Source of the DNA: Vibrio gazogenes
Lineage (GTDB): Bacteria; Pseudomonadota; Gammaproteobacteria; Enterobacterales; Vibrionaceae
Direction of reading: 5' to 3'
Length of the DNA: 64,000 bases
Assembly (NCBI RefSeq): GCF_023920225.1
Contig: NZ_CP092587.1
Location: 496,001-560,000, forward strand
The notes below the pieces were generated by a model, which was not told the origin of the DNA, ran no database searches, and was given only the letters and a program-made list of their open reading frames with translations. Positions 38,776 to 47,434 of this stretch are shown here, in pieces. Each line of letters begins with the position of its first letter. Position 1 is the first letter of the stretch. The translations under genes were made by a program, and so were the position numbers.

Positions 38776-39054
38776 ATGAGTTTAAATATTGTAGTTTTTA
38801 TAAAGCCCAAGAGTGAATATATTGAAGAATATATGTCTTTATTAATAAAATTGAAAAATATCACAATAAAGGAAGATGGGTGTTATCTGTTTGACGTTTA
38901 TCGGTATATGGATAAGGTTGTATTAATAGAAGAGTGGGAGAGTCAAAATAGTATCAATTTTCATATGGAACAAGAATATACAAAAGAATTCATTAACAGT
39001 ATAAGTGATAATATTGAAGAGCAAGAAATTTTTCGATTAAATAAAATAGAGTAA
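38776..39054 (+). CDS. Antibiotic biosynthesis monooxygenase (ABM)-like small protein
   Basis: A 92-aa ferredoxin-like dimeric alpha/beta-barrel protein of the ABM type. NIVVFIKPKSEYIEEYMSLL in front, GCYLFDVYRYMDKVVLIEEW in the middle and FHMEQEYTKEF at the end follow the LsrG/YgiN pattern. Such proteins are cofactor-free oxygenases or cyclase/isomerase-like helpers in polyketide and quinone pathways. The ATG at 38776 has GAGGA eight bases upstream; a TTG two codons earlier overlaps the phosphatase stop. The exact reaction is not predictable. Confidence 0.7.
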   Translation: MSLNIVVFIKPKSEYIEEYMSLLIKLKNITIKEDGCYLFDVYRYMDKVVLIEEWESQNSINFHMEQEYTKEFINSISDNIEEQEIFRLNKIE

Positions 39055-39072
39055 TATGAGAGTAGAATTATT

Positions 39073-40485
39073 ATGAAAGCCAGTGATTTTATATTTAAGG
39101 AAGTGTTTCTAGTTATTATTGTCAGTTTGTCTATGCTATTAATACCATTAACGATAACGGCAAGTAGTATTATAAATTTGTCTATAATTAATGAATATGA
39201 TATTAGTTATATCAATTCTCAATGGTTTATAAACTTTTTTATGATTTTCTATGGAGCTTTCTTGGCTATTACTGGCTCTTTATCTGACTTTATTGGAAGA
39301 AAAAAAATTTATCTGGGAGGTGTTATATTTTTTGCACTAGGATCCTTTTTATGTTGGGGAGCTAAAACATATGAGTTTTTGTTATTTAGTAGGGCGATAT
39401 CAGGTATTGGTGCTGCAGCTCTAACAACATCTTCTACATCTATTATAGCTGCTAATATAAGAGAGAAGTCTAAAAGTATTGCTTTTTCTTTTTTTGGTAT
39501 TTTTCTAGGAGTAGGAATGGTATCTGGCCCACTAATTGCTACTCATAGTAATGAACTATTTGGAAGTTATAAGTATCTGTTTTTATTTACTGGATTTTTT
39601 TTAGTTATTTTATTTTGTATATCACTGAATATAAATGATAGCTTTAATAGAGGGAAAAATAAATTTGATCTTATTGGATCCATTTTTTTGACTCTATTTT
39701 TACTTTCAGCTGTTACTCTATTTTCCATGATAACTTCTACTGCCTATAAACTTGATTTAATTTTATGTTGTTTTGTTATATGTTTATTAACAATTACTAC
39801 TTTTATTTATGTTGAGATGAAGGTAGATAATCCAATATTAAATATAGATCTATTTAGAAATAAAGCGTTTCTCTCTATGTGTCTAACATCGCTAGCTTTA
39901 GGGCTCGGTTATATTAGTTTGCTTTTTTATATACCCTATATCTTACATGATATCATCAAGTTAGATGATAGCACAGTTGGTATGCTTATAACGGTTGCTA
40001 CATTACCTTCACTATTCATACCTCCAATTGTTACAAAATATAGAAATAACTTGAGTACGGAAATTTTATTGAAATTAACATTATTTCTATTAACTTTATC
40101 GCCATTGTTATTAATGATTATGATTAAGGTTGATAGTATCATTTTGTCCTATATCATAATGTTTTTATTTGGTGCATCATTTGGAATTTCCTTGTCATAT
40201 ATTGATGGAGAAGCAGTGGTTTCTGTAGATAATAATAAGTCAGGAATAGCTGCAGGGACTTTTAATACCTTTCGTATCGCAGGAGAATCAATATCAATTC
40301 CATTTTTTACAGCATTAGTTTCAACTATAAGTAAATTCTCATTAGATGATTCTATCGTTGTTAGTAAATTGTCAATAATTGACTCATTAATAATTATTTT
40401 TATAATGTTGGTTTTTGTTTCTTTATTTATTACTAAATTGTATAAACAAAATAAAGGGGAGTTTAAAAAATATGTCTTATCATAG
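39073..40485 (+). CDS. MFS drug/product exporter (14-TM, EmrB/QacA-like)
   Basis: A 470-aa polytopic permease with about 14 hydrophobic segments. Motif A, GSLSDFIGRKKIYLGG, is in the loop after TM2 and an exporter motif C-like GIFLGVGMVSGPLIA follows TM4-5. DHA2-type proton antiporters of this kind export drugs, so it is a good candidate for product export and self-resistance. It overlaps the next gene by 14 bases, so its C-terminal KKYVLS region and the monooxygenase start share DNA. It would probably work with a separate outer-membrane channel such as TolC; that is inference. Confidence 0.85.
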   Translation: MKASDFIFKEVFLVIIVSLSMLLIPLTITASSIINLSIINEYDISYINSQWFINFFMIFYGAFLAITGSLSDFIGRKKIYLGGVIFFALGSFLCWGAKTYEFLLFSRAISGIGAAALTTSSTSIIAANIREKSKSIAFSFFGIFLGVGMVSGPLIATHSNELFGSYKYLFLFTGFFLVILFCISLNINDSFNRGKNKFDLIGSIFLTLFLLSAVTLFSMITSTAYKLDLILCCFVICLLTITTFIYVEMKVDNPILNIDLFRNKAFLSMCLTSLALGLGYISLLFYIPYILHDIIKLDDSTVGMLITVATLPSLFIPPIVTKYRNNLSTEILLKLTLFLLTLSPLLLMIMIKVDSIILSYIIMFLFGASFGISLSYIDGEAVVSVDNNKSGIAAGTFNTFRIAGESISIPFFTALVSTISKFSLDDSIVVSKLSIIDSLIIIFIMLVFVSLFITKLYKQNKGEFKKYVLS

Positions 40486-41992
40486 TGAAAATGAAGTGCT
40501 GATTGTTGGAGCTGGACCTGTTGGAATGTTAATGGCTCTAGAGCTTTTACTACTCGGAATAAAACCAAAAATAATATCAAAATATGAAAGAACATCACCA
40601 CATTCAAAAGCTACCATTATATGGCCTAGAGTTTTGGAAATATTAAATAGAGTAGGTGTCGCTAAAGATATAATAAAAAATGGACATTATTTTGATCAAA
40701 TGAACTATTACTCGAATAAAAGAAAAATTGGCGACTTTAGATTTGATAAGCTAAAATATACGAATTATAATTATGGTATAGCTATTCCACAATGGAAAAC
40801 AGAATATTTTCTTGAAGAAAAATTAAAATCTAAAGGAATTAATATTGAATATGGAAGTGAGTTTTTAGATGGTTATCATTGTAGTGATGATTCTGTTGCT
40901 ACACAGATAAAAAATAGAAATGGTCAAGAAGTAAATTGTGTATTTAAATATATAATTGGCGCTGATGGTTTTTCTAGTAAGGTTCGTGAATGTTTTGGTT
41001 TCAATTTTGATGGGTTTTCAATGAAAACAAAATTGGCCATTACTGATGCAGAAATAATTGGTGAAACAACAAGTAGAGAAGTCGGGTATTATTTACACAA
41101 AACTGGCAATATGGTTTTAGCTCCTATTGGTGATGGTATTTTTAGAGTTGGTGCTAGTATACCAGAAAATTATAAAGGAGAAATAGATAGAGAATTCTTT
41201 AATAACGTATTAAAAACTCGCTCACCTGGCAATAGGAAACTTGGTAAAATTAATTTTTGTGGATATTTCGAAGCTCATGTTAGATCTGCTGACTGCTATA
41301 ATAAAGGGAATGTATTTCTTGTTGGTGATGCAGCTCATGCAATGAGTCCTTCTGGTGCTCAAGGAATGAATAGTGGTTTTCAAGATGTATTAAATCTTAG
41401 CTGGAAATTAGCTGGAGTAATGAATAATAAGTTTGATAAGAATATTCTGAATTCATATTCAGAAGAGAGAAAAAATGGGATATTAAGAACTTCAAGTTTA
41501 TCTACATTCTTAGCTAAAAAAAGTTTATATGATAACTTTATTATGATTCTATTTCGAGATTTAATATTTGTATTCTTATCACGGCTTGGATTTTTAGATA
41601 AATTTCTTTCGCCGAGAATTGCACAAATTGATATACCAATGTTTGATCTAAAAGAAGGTGTTAATAAAATAGAAAGAGGAAGAAGAATCCCACTGGAGTG
41701 GGAGGAATCATGTACGATACCAAATCTATCAATTAATTCTCATACTATTTTAATGTGGCCAGGTGATGAATATGATTATAATTCTTGGAATGGTCTTTTT
41801 AATAAATTAAGTGTATCCTTCTCGGAAGGTATATTTATTAATCTAGCTGGTAATACTTTAGGTTTAATTAGAGGTTTGTTGCCTTCTAAACCTTTGTGTA
41901 TTATTGTTAGACCTGATGGTTTTATATCTAAAGTTCTTGATGTTAATGATGAACTTAATAGTAATCTAAATAATGAATTTAACTTTATATGA
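40472..41992 (+). CDS. FAD-dependent monooxygenase (phenol-hydroxylase/PgaE type)
   Basis: A 506-aa group A flavoprotein monooxygenase. The dinucleotide fold is VLIVGAGPVGMLMALELLLL at residues 9-28, the DG motif is in IIGADGFSSKVRE (about 170) and the GD motif is VFLVGDAAHAMSPSGAQGMN (GD at 285-286). A C-terminal thioredoxin-like region ends in IIVRPDGFISKVLDV. Such enzymes hydroxylate aromatic or polyketide-like substrates or do Baeyer-Villiger/epoxidation chemistry with NAD(P)H. The ATG at 40472 has GGGGAG upstream; a longer in-frame start would reach back into the exporter gene. It is the largest tailoring enzyme of the cluster. Confidence 0.88.
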   Translation: MSYHSENEVLIVGAGPVGMLMALELLLLGIKPKIISKYERTSPHSKATIIWPRVLEILNRVGVAKDIIKNGHYFDQMNYYSNKRKIGDFRFDKLKYTNYNYGIAIPQWKTEYFLEEKLKSKGINIEYGSEFLDGYHCSDDSVATQIKNRNGQEVNCVFKYIIGADGFSSKVRECFGFNFDGFSMKTKLAITDAEIIGETTSREVGYYLHKTGNMVLAPIGDGIFRVGASIPENYKGEIDREFFNNVLKTRSPGNRKLGKINFCGYFEAHVRSADCYNKGNVFLVGDAAHAMSPSGAQGMNSGFQDVLNLSWKLAGVMNNKFDKNILNSYSEERKNGILRTSSLSTFLAKKSLYDNFIMILFRDLIFVFLSRLGFLDKFLSPRIAQIDIPMFDLKEGVNKIERGRRIPLEWEESCTIPNLSINSHTILMWPGDEYDYNSWNGLFNKLSVSFSEGIFINLAGNTLGLIRGLLPSKPLCIIVRPDGFISKVLDVNDELNSNLNNEFNFI

Positions 41993-42001
41993 GGAGTTTT
42001 T

Positions 42002-42547
42002 ATGACTATTAATCTTGTAGAATTAAAAAAAATATCAGAAATGTCAAAAGAAGAGTTAAGTGTATATGATAAGTTTCCATCAAATCTTACTCGGGGATTA
42101 TTGCTAACAAAATGTTCTGCTGGGCCTCATTTGGCATTAGGTGGTGCTTTAACTCAAGGATACTTAAATGATTATGAAAGAGAAATAATTGTTCTTAGAG
42201 TGGCAAAACTAGTGAATAGTGACTTTGAGAGAATTATTCATTATCCTTTAGCAATTAAAGCTGGGTTGACTGAGAAAGAAATAGATGATATTGAGAATGC
42301 TAATTATAGCAATATGTCAGAAAATAGAGTGTCAATGTTGAAATATATTACTGAATGTATTTTACAAGGTTCTGCATCAGTTGAATCATTTAAAGAATTA
42401 AATAAGTATTATACTCAGGGAGAGATTGCAGATGCAACACATCTTGCTGGTCACTGTTGGATGACTGCAATGTATTTATCCAGTTTAAATATTCCACTTG
42501 ATGAAACTGAAACATCATGGGATAAACTTACAGAACTCAACAATTAA
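42002..42547 (+). CDS. Carboxymuconolactone decarboxylase (CMD/AhpD-like) family protein
   Basis: A 181-aa all-helical CMD-fold protein. LNDYEREIIVLRVAKLVNSD followed by FERIIHYPLAIKAGLTEKEI is the family core. The CxxC redox pair of AhpD is absent, as in many CMD proteins of unknown activity. A late histidine-containing helix (ATHLAGHCWMTAMY) could supply a general base. In secondary-metabolite clusters such proteins can act as lyases, lactone-handling enzymes or dehydratases; the role here is unknown. It begins nine bases after the monooxygenase stop. Confidence 0.75.
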   Translation: MTINLVELKKISEMSKEELSVYDKFPSNLTRGLLLTKCSAGPHLALGGALTQGYLNDYEREIIVLRVAKLVNSDFERIIHYPLAIKAGLTEKEIDDIENANYSNMSENRVSMLKYITECILQGSASVESFKELNKYYTQGEIADATHLAGHCWMTAMYLSSLNIPLDETETSWDKLTELNN

Positions 42548-42555
42548 GGGATATT

Positions 42556-43542
42556 GTGCAATATAATAATATAGGAAACTCAGGACTTAAAGTTTCACGC
42601 CTTGGGCTGGGCTGTATGTCATTTGGAGATAATCAACGAGGAAGTCATAGTTGGACTCTTGATGAGAGAGAGAGTCGAGAGATCTTATTAAAAGCTTTTG
42701 ATTTAGGTATAAACTATTTTGATACTGCTAATATCTATTCTTTAGGAAGTAGTGAAGAAATATTAGGTAATATTATAAATAAATATCTTCTTAGAGAAGA
42801 TATTGTCATATCAACAAAAGTATATGAAAAGATAACTGATTCGCCTCTTTCTGGAGGTTTATCCCGAAAAGAACTATTCTACCAAATTGATCAAAGTTTA
42901 AAGAGGTTGAAAACTGATTATATTGATCTTTATGTTATTCATCGTTGGGATCCATACACTCCTATTGAAGAAACAATGGAAGCATTAAATGATCTGATAA
43001 AATTAGGAAAAGTAAGATATATTGGTGCGTCATCAATGAGAGCTTGGCAATTTATAAAGGCTCAATATGTATCTAAAATGAATGGTTGGTCTCAATTTAT
43101 TAGTATGCAGAGTCATTACAATCTTATTAGTAGAGAAGAAGAAAGAGAAATGATTCCATTTTGTGAGTCAGAAGGATTTGGCTTTACTCCATGGAGTCCA
43201 TTAGCAAGAGGAAAACTGGCTAGTAATAATATTATGGAGGAAAATACTAGTCGTAAAGAAAGTGATAAAGTACAAAAATGGCTCTACGATGAGTCGAGTT
43301 CTAATGATAGAACAATTATCTCTACCTTACAAAAAATTTCTACTGAGAAAGGATTAAGTTCAGCACAGGTTTCTCTTGCTTGGCTTTTATCAAAAAAAGT
43401 TGTTTCGGCCCCTATTATCGGTTGTACAACGGTTAGACAGCTTGTGGACAATGTTAAGAGTGTAGAATTATCTTTATCACCTGCCGATATTGTAGAGCTT
43501 GAGAGCAGTTATCTTCCGCATAATACACCAGAGTTATCTTAG
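42556..43542 (+). CDS. Aldo/keto reductase
   Basis: A 328-aa (alpha/beta)8 NAD(P)H-dependent oxidoreductase of the YhdN/Kvbeta-like group. YNNIGNSGLKVSRLGLGCMS is the usual opening. The tetrad is visible: Asp and Tyr in FDTANIYSLGSSEE, Lys in VISTKVYE and His in LYVIHRWDP. The NADP phosphate grip is IIGCTTVRQLVDNV near the C terminus. The start is a GTG at 42556 with AAGGGA in front, overlapping the end region of the preceding gene. Presumably reduces a carbonyl of the pathway intermediate. Its base composition is less extreme (21 of 60 G/C in 43021-43080) than that of the first genes. Confidence 0.88.
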   Translation: MQYNNIGNSGLKVSRLGLGCMSFGDNQRGSHSWTLDERESREILLKAFDLGINYFDTANIYSLGSSEEILGNIINKYLLREDIVISTKVYEKITDSPLSGGLSRKELFYQIDQSLKRLKTDYIDLYVIHRWDPYTPIEETMEALNDLIKLGKVRYIGASSMRAWQFIKAQYVSKMNGWSQFISMQSHYNLISREEEREMIPFCESEGFGFTPWSPLARGKLASNNIMEENTSRKESDKVQKWLYDESSSNDRTIISTLQKISTEKGLSSAQVSLAWLLSKKVVSAPIIGCTTVRQLVDNVKSVELSLSPADIVELESSYLPHNTPELS

Positions 43543-43560
43543 GTTCAATTTAAGGAAATT

Positions 43561-44520
43561 ATGATGTCTAATCAAAGAAAAATTTCTTCTGTTTGTTTTA
43601 ATCATGAATCTACTGCTTCAGATGTTTTGCAAAATGTAGATGTATCAGGGAAAAGGGTACTTATTACTGGTGGCCATTCTGGACTTGGATTTGAAACAAC
43701 AAAAGCTTTTAGTAATGCAGGAGCTTTTGTTACTGTTGCTTCAAGAAATACGGAAGAGGCATTGAATAAGTGTAATGATTTAAGAAATGTTGATATTAAA
43801 GAGATAGATTTATTTAGTCTTCAATCTGTACATAAATTTTGTGAATTATTAATATCTAATAATACCAATTTTGATTATATTATTTGTAATGCTGGAGTTA
43901 TGGCTTGTGATTTAATTCGGACAGATAATGATTGGGAGAGTCAATTTGCCACTAATCATTTAGGGCACTTTGTAATGGTTAATCTTCTTATGACGATCCT
44001 TAATGACAAGTGTCGTGTTATTGTGGTTTCCTCTGCCGGGCACCATAATTCACCAATTCGCTGGTCAGATATTCATTTTCATAATGGTTATGATAAATGG
44101 CTAGCTTATGGGCAATCTAAAACTGCTAATATTCTTTTTGCTTTGCAGCTAGACATATTCGCTAGAGAACGAGGAGTTCGAGCATTCTCACTACATCCAG
44201 GAAAAATATTCACTCCTTTACAGCGTCACTTGAATCGGGAAGAGATGGTGTCTGAAGGGTGGATTGATGCAAATGGGAATGCTATTGACCCTACATTTAA
44301 ATCTCCAGAACAAGGAGCTGCAACTGCTGTTTGGGCTGCTACTAGCCCAGAGTTAGATGATCTCGGTGGACTATATTGTGAAGATTGTAATGTTTCGGTT
44401 TTGTTTGATCACAATTGTGAACCATTTACCGGAGTACGCGATTATGCTATCAGTCGCGAAGAAGCTTTAAAATTGTGGGAATATTCAGCGAAAATCACAG
44501 GAGTTAATTTCTTTAATTGA
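43561..44520 (+). CDS. Short-chain dehydrogenase/reductase (retinol-dehydrogenase/WWOX-like)
   Basis: A 319-aa classical SDR. The nucleotide-binding motif is VLITGGHSGLGFETTKAF, then CNAGVM, the catalytic Ser in VVSSAGHH and YGQSKTAN with the Tyr-x3-Lys pair. The unusual length and the C-terminal GGLYCEDCNVSVLF segment resemble retinol dehydrogenase/WWOX-type SDRs. ATGs at 43561 and 43564 follow AAGGAA. It closes the operon. Composition is close to the host genome (29 of 60 G/C in 44221-44280), unlike the first genes, so the 3' end may have a different origin. Confidence 0.88.
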   Translation: MMSNQRKISSVCFNHESTASDVLQNVDVSGKRVLITGGHSGLGFETTKAFSNAGAFVTVASRNTEEALNKCNDLRNVDIKEIDLFSLQSVHKFCELLISNNTNFDYIICNAGVMACDLIRTDNDWESQFATNHLGHFVMVNLLMTILNDKCRVIVVSSAGHHNSPIRWSDIHFHNGYDKWLAYGQSKTANILFALQLDIFARERGVRAFSLHPGKIFTPLQRHLNREEMVSEGWIDANGNAIDPTFKSPEQGAATAVWAATSPELDDLGGLYCEDCNVSVLFDHNCEPFTGVRDYAISREEALKLWEYSAKITGVNFFN

Positions 44521-44585
44521 AAGATTTGATTCATTGACCACGATGCTGGACTTTCTATGATTAACCTCGCTCGGTTTTAGTGATT

Positions 44586-44635
44586 ACCACGAACTCTGAT
44601 TCTTCAAAGTTCGTGGTGCTAAGAAACTGTTTTTT
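44586..44635 (+). terminator. Hairpin after the cluster, possible terminator
   Basis: 10-bp stem ACCACGAACT / AGTTCGTGGT (44586-44595 and 44608-44617) 65 bases after the last cluster gene. A run of six T lies 12 bases beyond the stem, further than usual, so termination efficiency is uncertain. Confidence 0.5.
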
Positions 44636-44704
44636 ATATTTAAAAAAATAGACAATAGGCTACCCGGCTATCGAGATTTTTATTAGATCATATAGCTCAG
44701 AGAT

Positions 44705-45165
44705 TGTTTTCTTCATCTTTGCGCTCAGTCCATTACACCCATACTCAAGAATTAGTGGCGCAGCTCTTCTTCGGCGGGAGACGGCTTTGCCGATGTGAGT
44801 AACAATCTACGTATCTGGTCAACGGTGGCAATACGATGACTAACAATTCTTTGTCTAGCTCGGTGTAGTGCTTGAATACCCTGCTGCTTTTGATTCTTCT
44901 TCGGCTCAGAATAAAAGGCTTAACAAACTGAGGCGCAATTATTTTTACTGAGTGGACAAACTTCTTGGATTCACGCTGCTAATAAAATGCTCCCGTACAA
45001 GCTTCAATTGCAATCTGACAAACTGGCAATTATACAATTTCACGCATAATATTATCTCTTTCAAGCCGTTTTGAATATACGACTTTACCAGCCTAATTTA
45101 GACCACAAAGCTGAAATACTGCTTTTGCTAAGTCAATTTCGAGATATGTGATAACTATTATATGC
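44705..45165 (-). pseudogene. Decayed IS110-family transposase (N-terminal and middle fragments)
   Basis: Minus-strand fragments in several frames. LEIDLAKAVFQLCGLN (45160-45100) is the DLAK metal-binding N terminus. CQIAIEACTGAFY and VHSVKIIAPQFVKPFI follow, then, after a deletion, KQQGIQALHRARQRIVSHRI continuing ATVDQIRRLLLTSAK and finally LEYG. Stops and frameshifts are frequent and the C-terminal half is missing. Right border of the island, in the opposite orientation to the IS110 fragment at 33598. Confidence 0.75.
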
Positions 45166-45233
45166 CCTCTGATGTTTAATACATCTTCAGTATTAGGTAG
45201 AGGTAGACCCTCCATCCCATTAACTGGGAATTG

Positions 45234-46115
45234 AAGTACGGTGGTATGGATGACTCTGATGTGAAAGGACTTGAGGATGAGAACCGAAAACTCAAACAGA
45301 TTTTTGCTGATTCTAGCTTTGAGTATTGTATTGTCAAAGATATTAAACTGTAAAGCCAGCGAATAAATAAGCGCTTGTTGAGTATGTTCGCTCACAATTT
45401 CGGGTCAGCCTCAGGATGGCTTGCTGCGCAGTTGGTATGAGTGATTCCGTATGTCAATGGCAAACAGACGCTCATTTGGATGATGAGATCATTGTCAAGA
45501 TACAGTAGGTATTAGAACATTATCCTGTCCACGGTTTTTAGCTATTTAAGGTGCTCAGACAGTAGGGTATCCATGGAATCATAAACGAGCTCACCGTGTG
45601 TACTGCACTCTCAAACTGAACATGAGGTGCAAAGAAAAAACGGTTACCAACATGCTCCCACTCCGCTTGCAAGCCTTGAGTGGATAAACCGTTTGTCTAT
45701 CGACTTTATGAGCAAAACATTAGGTTGTGGCAGATGTTTTCGTACCTTTAATGTGGTTGATAATGTCAATCGCGAAGTTCTGATGATAGACGTGGATTTA
45801 AACCTGCCAATACAGAGGACTATTCGGTGATGGAATGGATTATTACTTGGCGAGGGATGTGGATACGGGTCAGAGTTTATCTCAATCACTCTGGCTGGGC
45901 TGAAGACAATAAAGTGGAAGTGAAATTTATTCGATAGGGTAAGTCAACAGAGAACTCATATATCGAGCGCTTTAATCGAACTCATCGAACAAGAATTCTG
46001 GATATGTATATTTGACATGTTGAATGAAGTTCGAGATTTGACAGAAAATTGGATGAGGTAATATAACGAAGAAAGGCCGTATTACTGGATACTCTCACTC
46101 TCTAGGAGTATTTGG
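45234..46115 (+). pseudogene. Decayed IS3-family (IS407-like) transposase orfA-orfB
   Basis: OrfA end: KYGGMDDSDVKGLEDENRKL then KQIFADS. OrfB pieces in order: GIPWNHKRAHRVYCTLKLNM, INRLSIDFMSKTLGCGRCFR followed by TFNVVDNVNRE (first catalytic Asp region), YIERFNRTHRTRILDMYI with the catalytic Glu, and LNEVRDLTENWMR, YNEERPYY. Several frameshifts and stops; the 5' part of orfA is missing. No intact element. Confidence 0.8.
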
Positions 46116-46543
46116 AAAGACACTGAAGTTGGGAACATTCTAATTTACCGAGCTATTAAAATTTTAGAGGGTTACTGATTCACTATGAAGCTGAGTTTCA
46201 ACCTTTCTTCTCGATGAATCTTTAACATTTTCTTATGATTGACGAGCCTTCTTCACGTTTCAATAAGGCATGAATGCACTGATTAACCATAGCGGACGAG
46301 TACTTCCACTATTTTTTTAGCCTGATATGGAGAGATAGTTGTGTTAGTAAAGAGAAGAAGTTGTTTATGCTCGCCAGTTATTGGTCAGATCTGCTGAACT
46401 TGTCACCTTATGTCACTATGTTTATTAGCAATTATGAATGAATATTGTTGCAAGTATGTTTAATTGTGATGGGTTCTATGATTTGGGTCAAATTTTATCT
46501 GGACAGGCAACTTTTGAATATGTTAATTTCTGCACCAGTTGGG
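46116..46543. other. Unassigned spacer at the right island border
   Basis: No supported gene. The composition is AT-rich near 46116-46480 and then approaches the pdhR promoter. Probably a mixture of insertion-sequence debris and the native pdhR upstream region; I could not place the junction. Confidence 0.4.
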
Positions 46544-46560
46544 AATTGGTATTACCAATT
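46544..46560. promoter_or_regulatory. PdhR operator upstream of pdhR
   Basis: AATTGGTATTACCAATT is a perfect 17-bp palindrome matching the known PdhR box (ATTGGTnnnACCAAT), centred about 48 bases before the pdhR start. PdhR should repress its own pdhR-aceE-aceF transcript from here until pyruvate is bound. Confidence 0.88.
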
Positions 46561-46599
46561 GACTAGATGAAAATATAACAATATAGCAGAACAATAAGT

Positions 46600-47370
46600 A
46601 TGGCCTATCAAAGGATTCGTCAGCCGAAACTTGCCGATGTGATAGAGCAAGAATTAGAACGGCTGATTGTGGAAGGAATATTAGCGCCTGGGCAGCAACT
46701 TCCTCCAGAGCGAGAACTAGCCCGACAGTTTGATGTATCCCGTCCATCCGTTCGAGAAGCCATTCAGCGGCTTGAAGCGAAGCGTTTGTTGACTCGTCGT
46801 CATGGCGGAGGAACGTATGTGACTGCAAGTATTGGGACGAGTTTTTCGGATCCTTTACTCGATTTACTATCTAGCCATTCTGAAACTCAATTAGATTTAC
46901 TTGAAGCCCGCCATGCTTTGGAAGGGATATCAGCTTATTTTGCAGCTTTGCGTGGCACAGAAGAAGATTTTGTGCGAATTCAGGCCTGTCTGGATAAAAT
47001 CAGCGAAAAACAAAAAGAAAAAAATATCGCGGAAGAATCATCCAGTGTTGTTGAATTTTTAGTCGCACTGACTGAAGCAGCACACAATGTGGTCTTGCTA
47101 CATATCGTTCGTAGTTTGGCTCCGCTGCTTGAGCAAAATGTATTACAGAATTTTAAACTATTACACCGCCGCCCTGAAGTGGTGGAGAAAGTGAGTAAGC
47201 ATAGGGCAAGTATCGTAGATGCTATCGTTTCCGGGGAACCTGAAAAAGCTCGTGAAATGTCGCATTCTCACCTCGCCTATATTGAAGAAACACTGCTGGA
47301 CCTTACGCGTGAACAGACTCGACGAGAACGTTCATTGCGCCGGATTCAGCAAGGTAATAAGCCTGACTGA
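46600..47370 (+). CDS. pdhR: Pyruvate dehydrogenase complex repressor PdhR
   Basis: GntR/FadR-type, pyruvate-responsive repressor. N-terminal winged helix: [40 protein letters not shown] and RRHGGGTYV. The C-terminal all-helical FCD effector domain has [17 protein letters not shown] and the metal/ligand histidines in [10 protein letters not shown] and [10 protein letters not shown]. 256 aa. First gene of the pdhR-aceE-aceF unit, with the PdhR box in its promoter. The foreign island ends just upstream, so the island must have left this promoter intact. Confidence 0.95.
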   Translation: MAYQRIRQPKLADVIEQELERLIVEGILAPGQQLPPERELARQFDVSRPSVREAIQRLEAKRLLTRRHGGGTYVTASIGTSFSDPLLDLLSSHSETQLDLLEARHALEGISAYFAALRGTEEDFVRIQACLDKISEKQKEKNIAEESSSVVEFLVALTEAAHNVVLLHIVRSLAPLLEQNVLQNFKLLHRRPEVVEKVSKHRASIVDAIVSGEPEKAREMSHSHLAYIEETLLDLTREQTRRERSLRRIQQGNKPD

Positions 47371-47434
47371 CTGCCTAGTCAAATGGTCTTAATTACTGAT
47401 TTGTTTTGATCAAACCAACAAAAGGAAAGATCGC

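Noticed and set aside
45093..45395. Minus-strand frame of 100 codons
   Set aside because: Its C-terminal end reads LEIDLAKAVFQLCGLN, the N terminus of a dead IS110 transposase, and its first part is antisense to an IS3 fragment; not a gene.
45627..45830. Plus-strand frame of 67 codons containing IDFMSKTLGCGRCFRTFNVV
   Set aside because: A fragment of the decayed IS3 orfB, folded into that pseudogene entry.
46523..46828. Minus-strand frame of 101 codons across the pdhR start
   Set aside because: Antisense to pdhR coding sequence and the PdhR operator; a shadow frame.
33510..47402. Shared 14-mer TAATTACTGATTTG downstream of recJ and upstream of aceE as possible attachment sites
   Set aside because: Several 14-base matches are expected by chance in 64 kb, and the right copy lies beyond pdhR, which is native.
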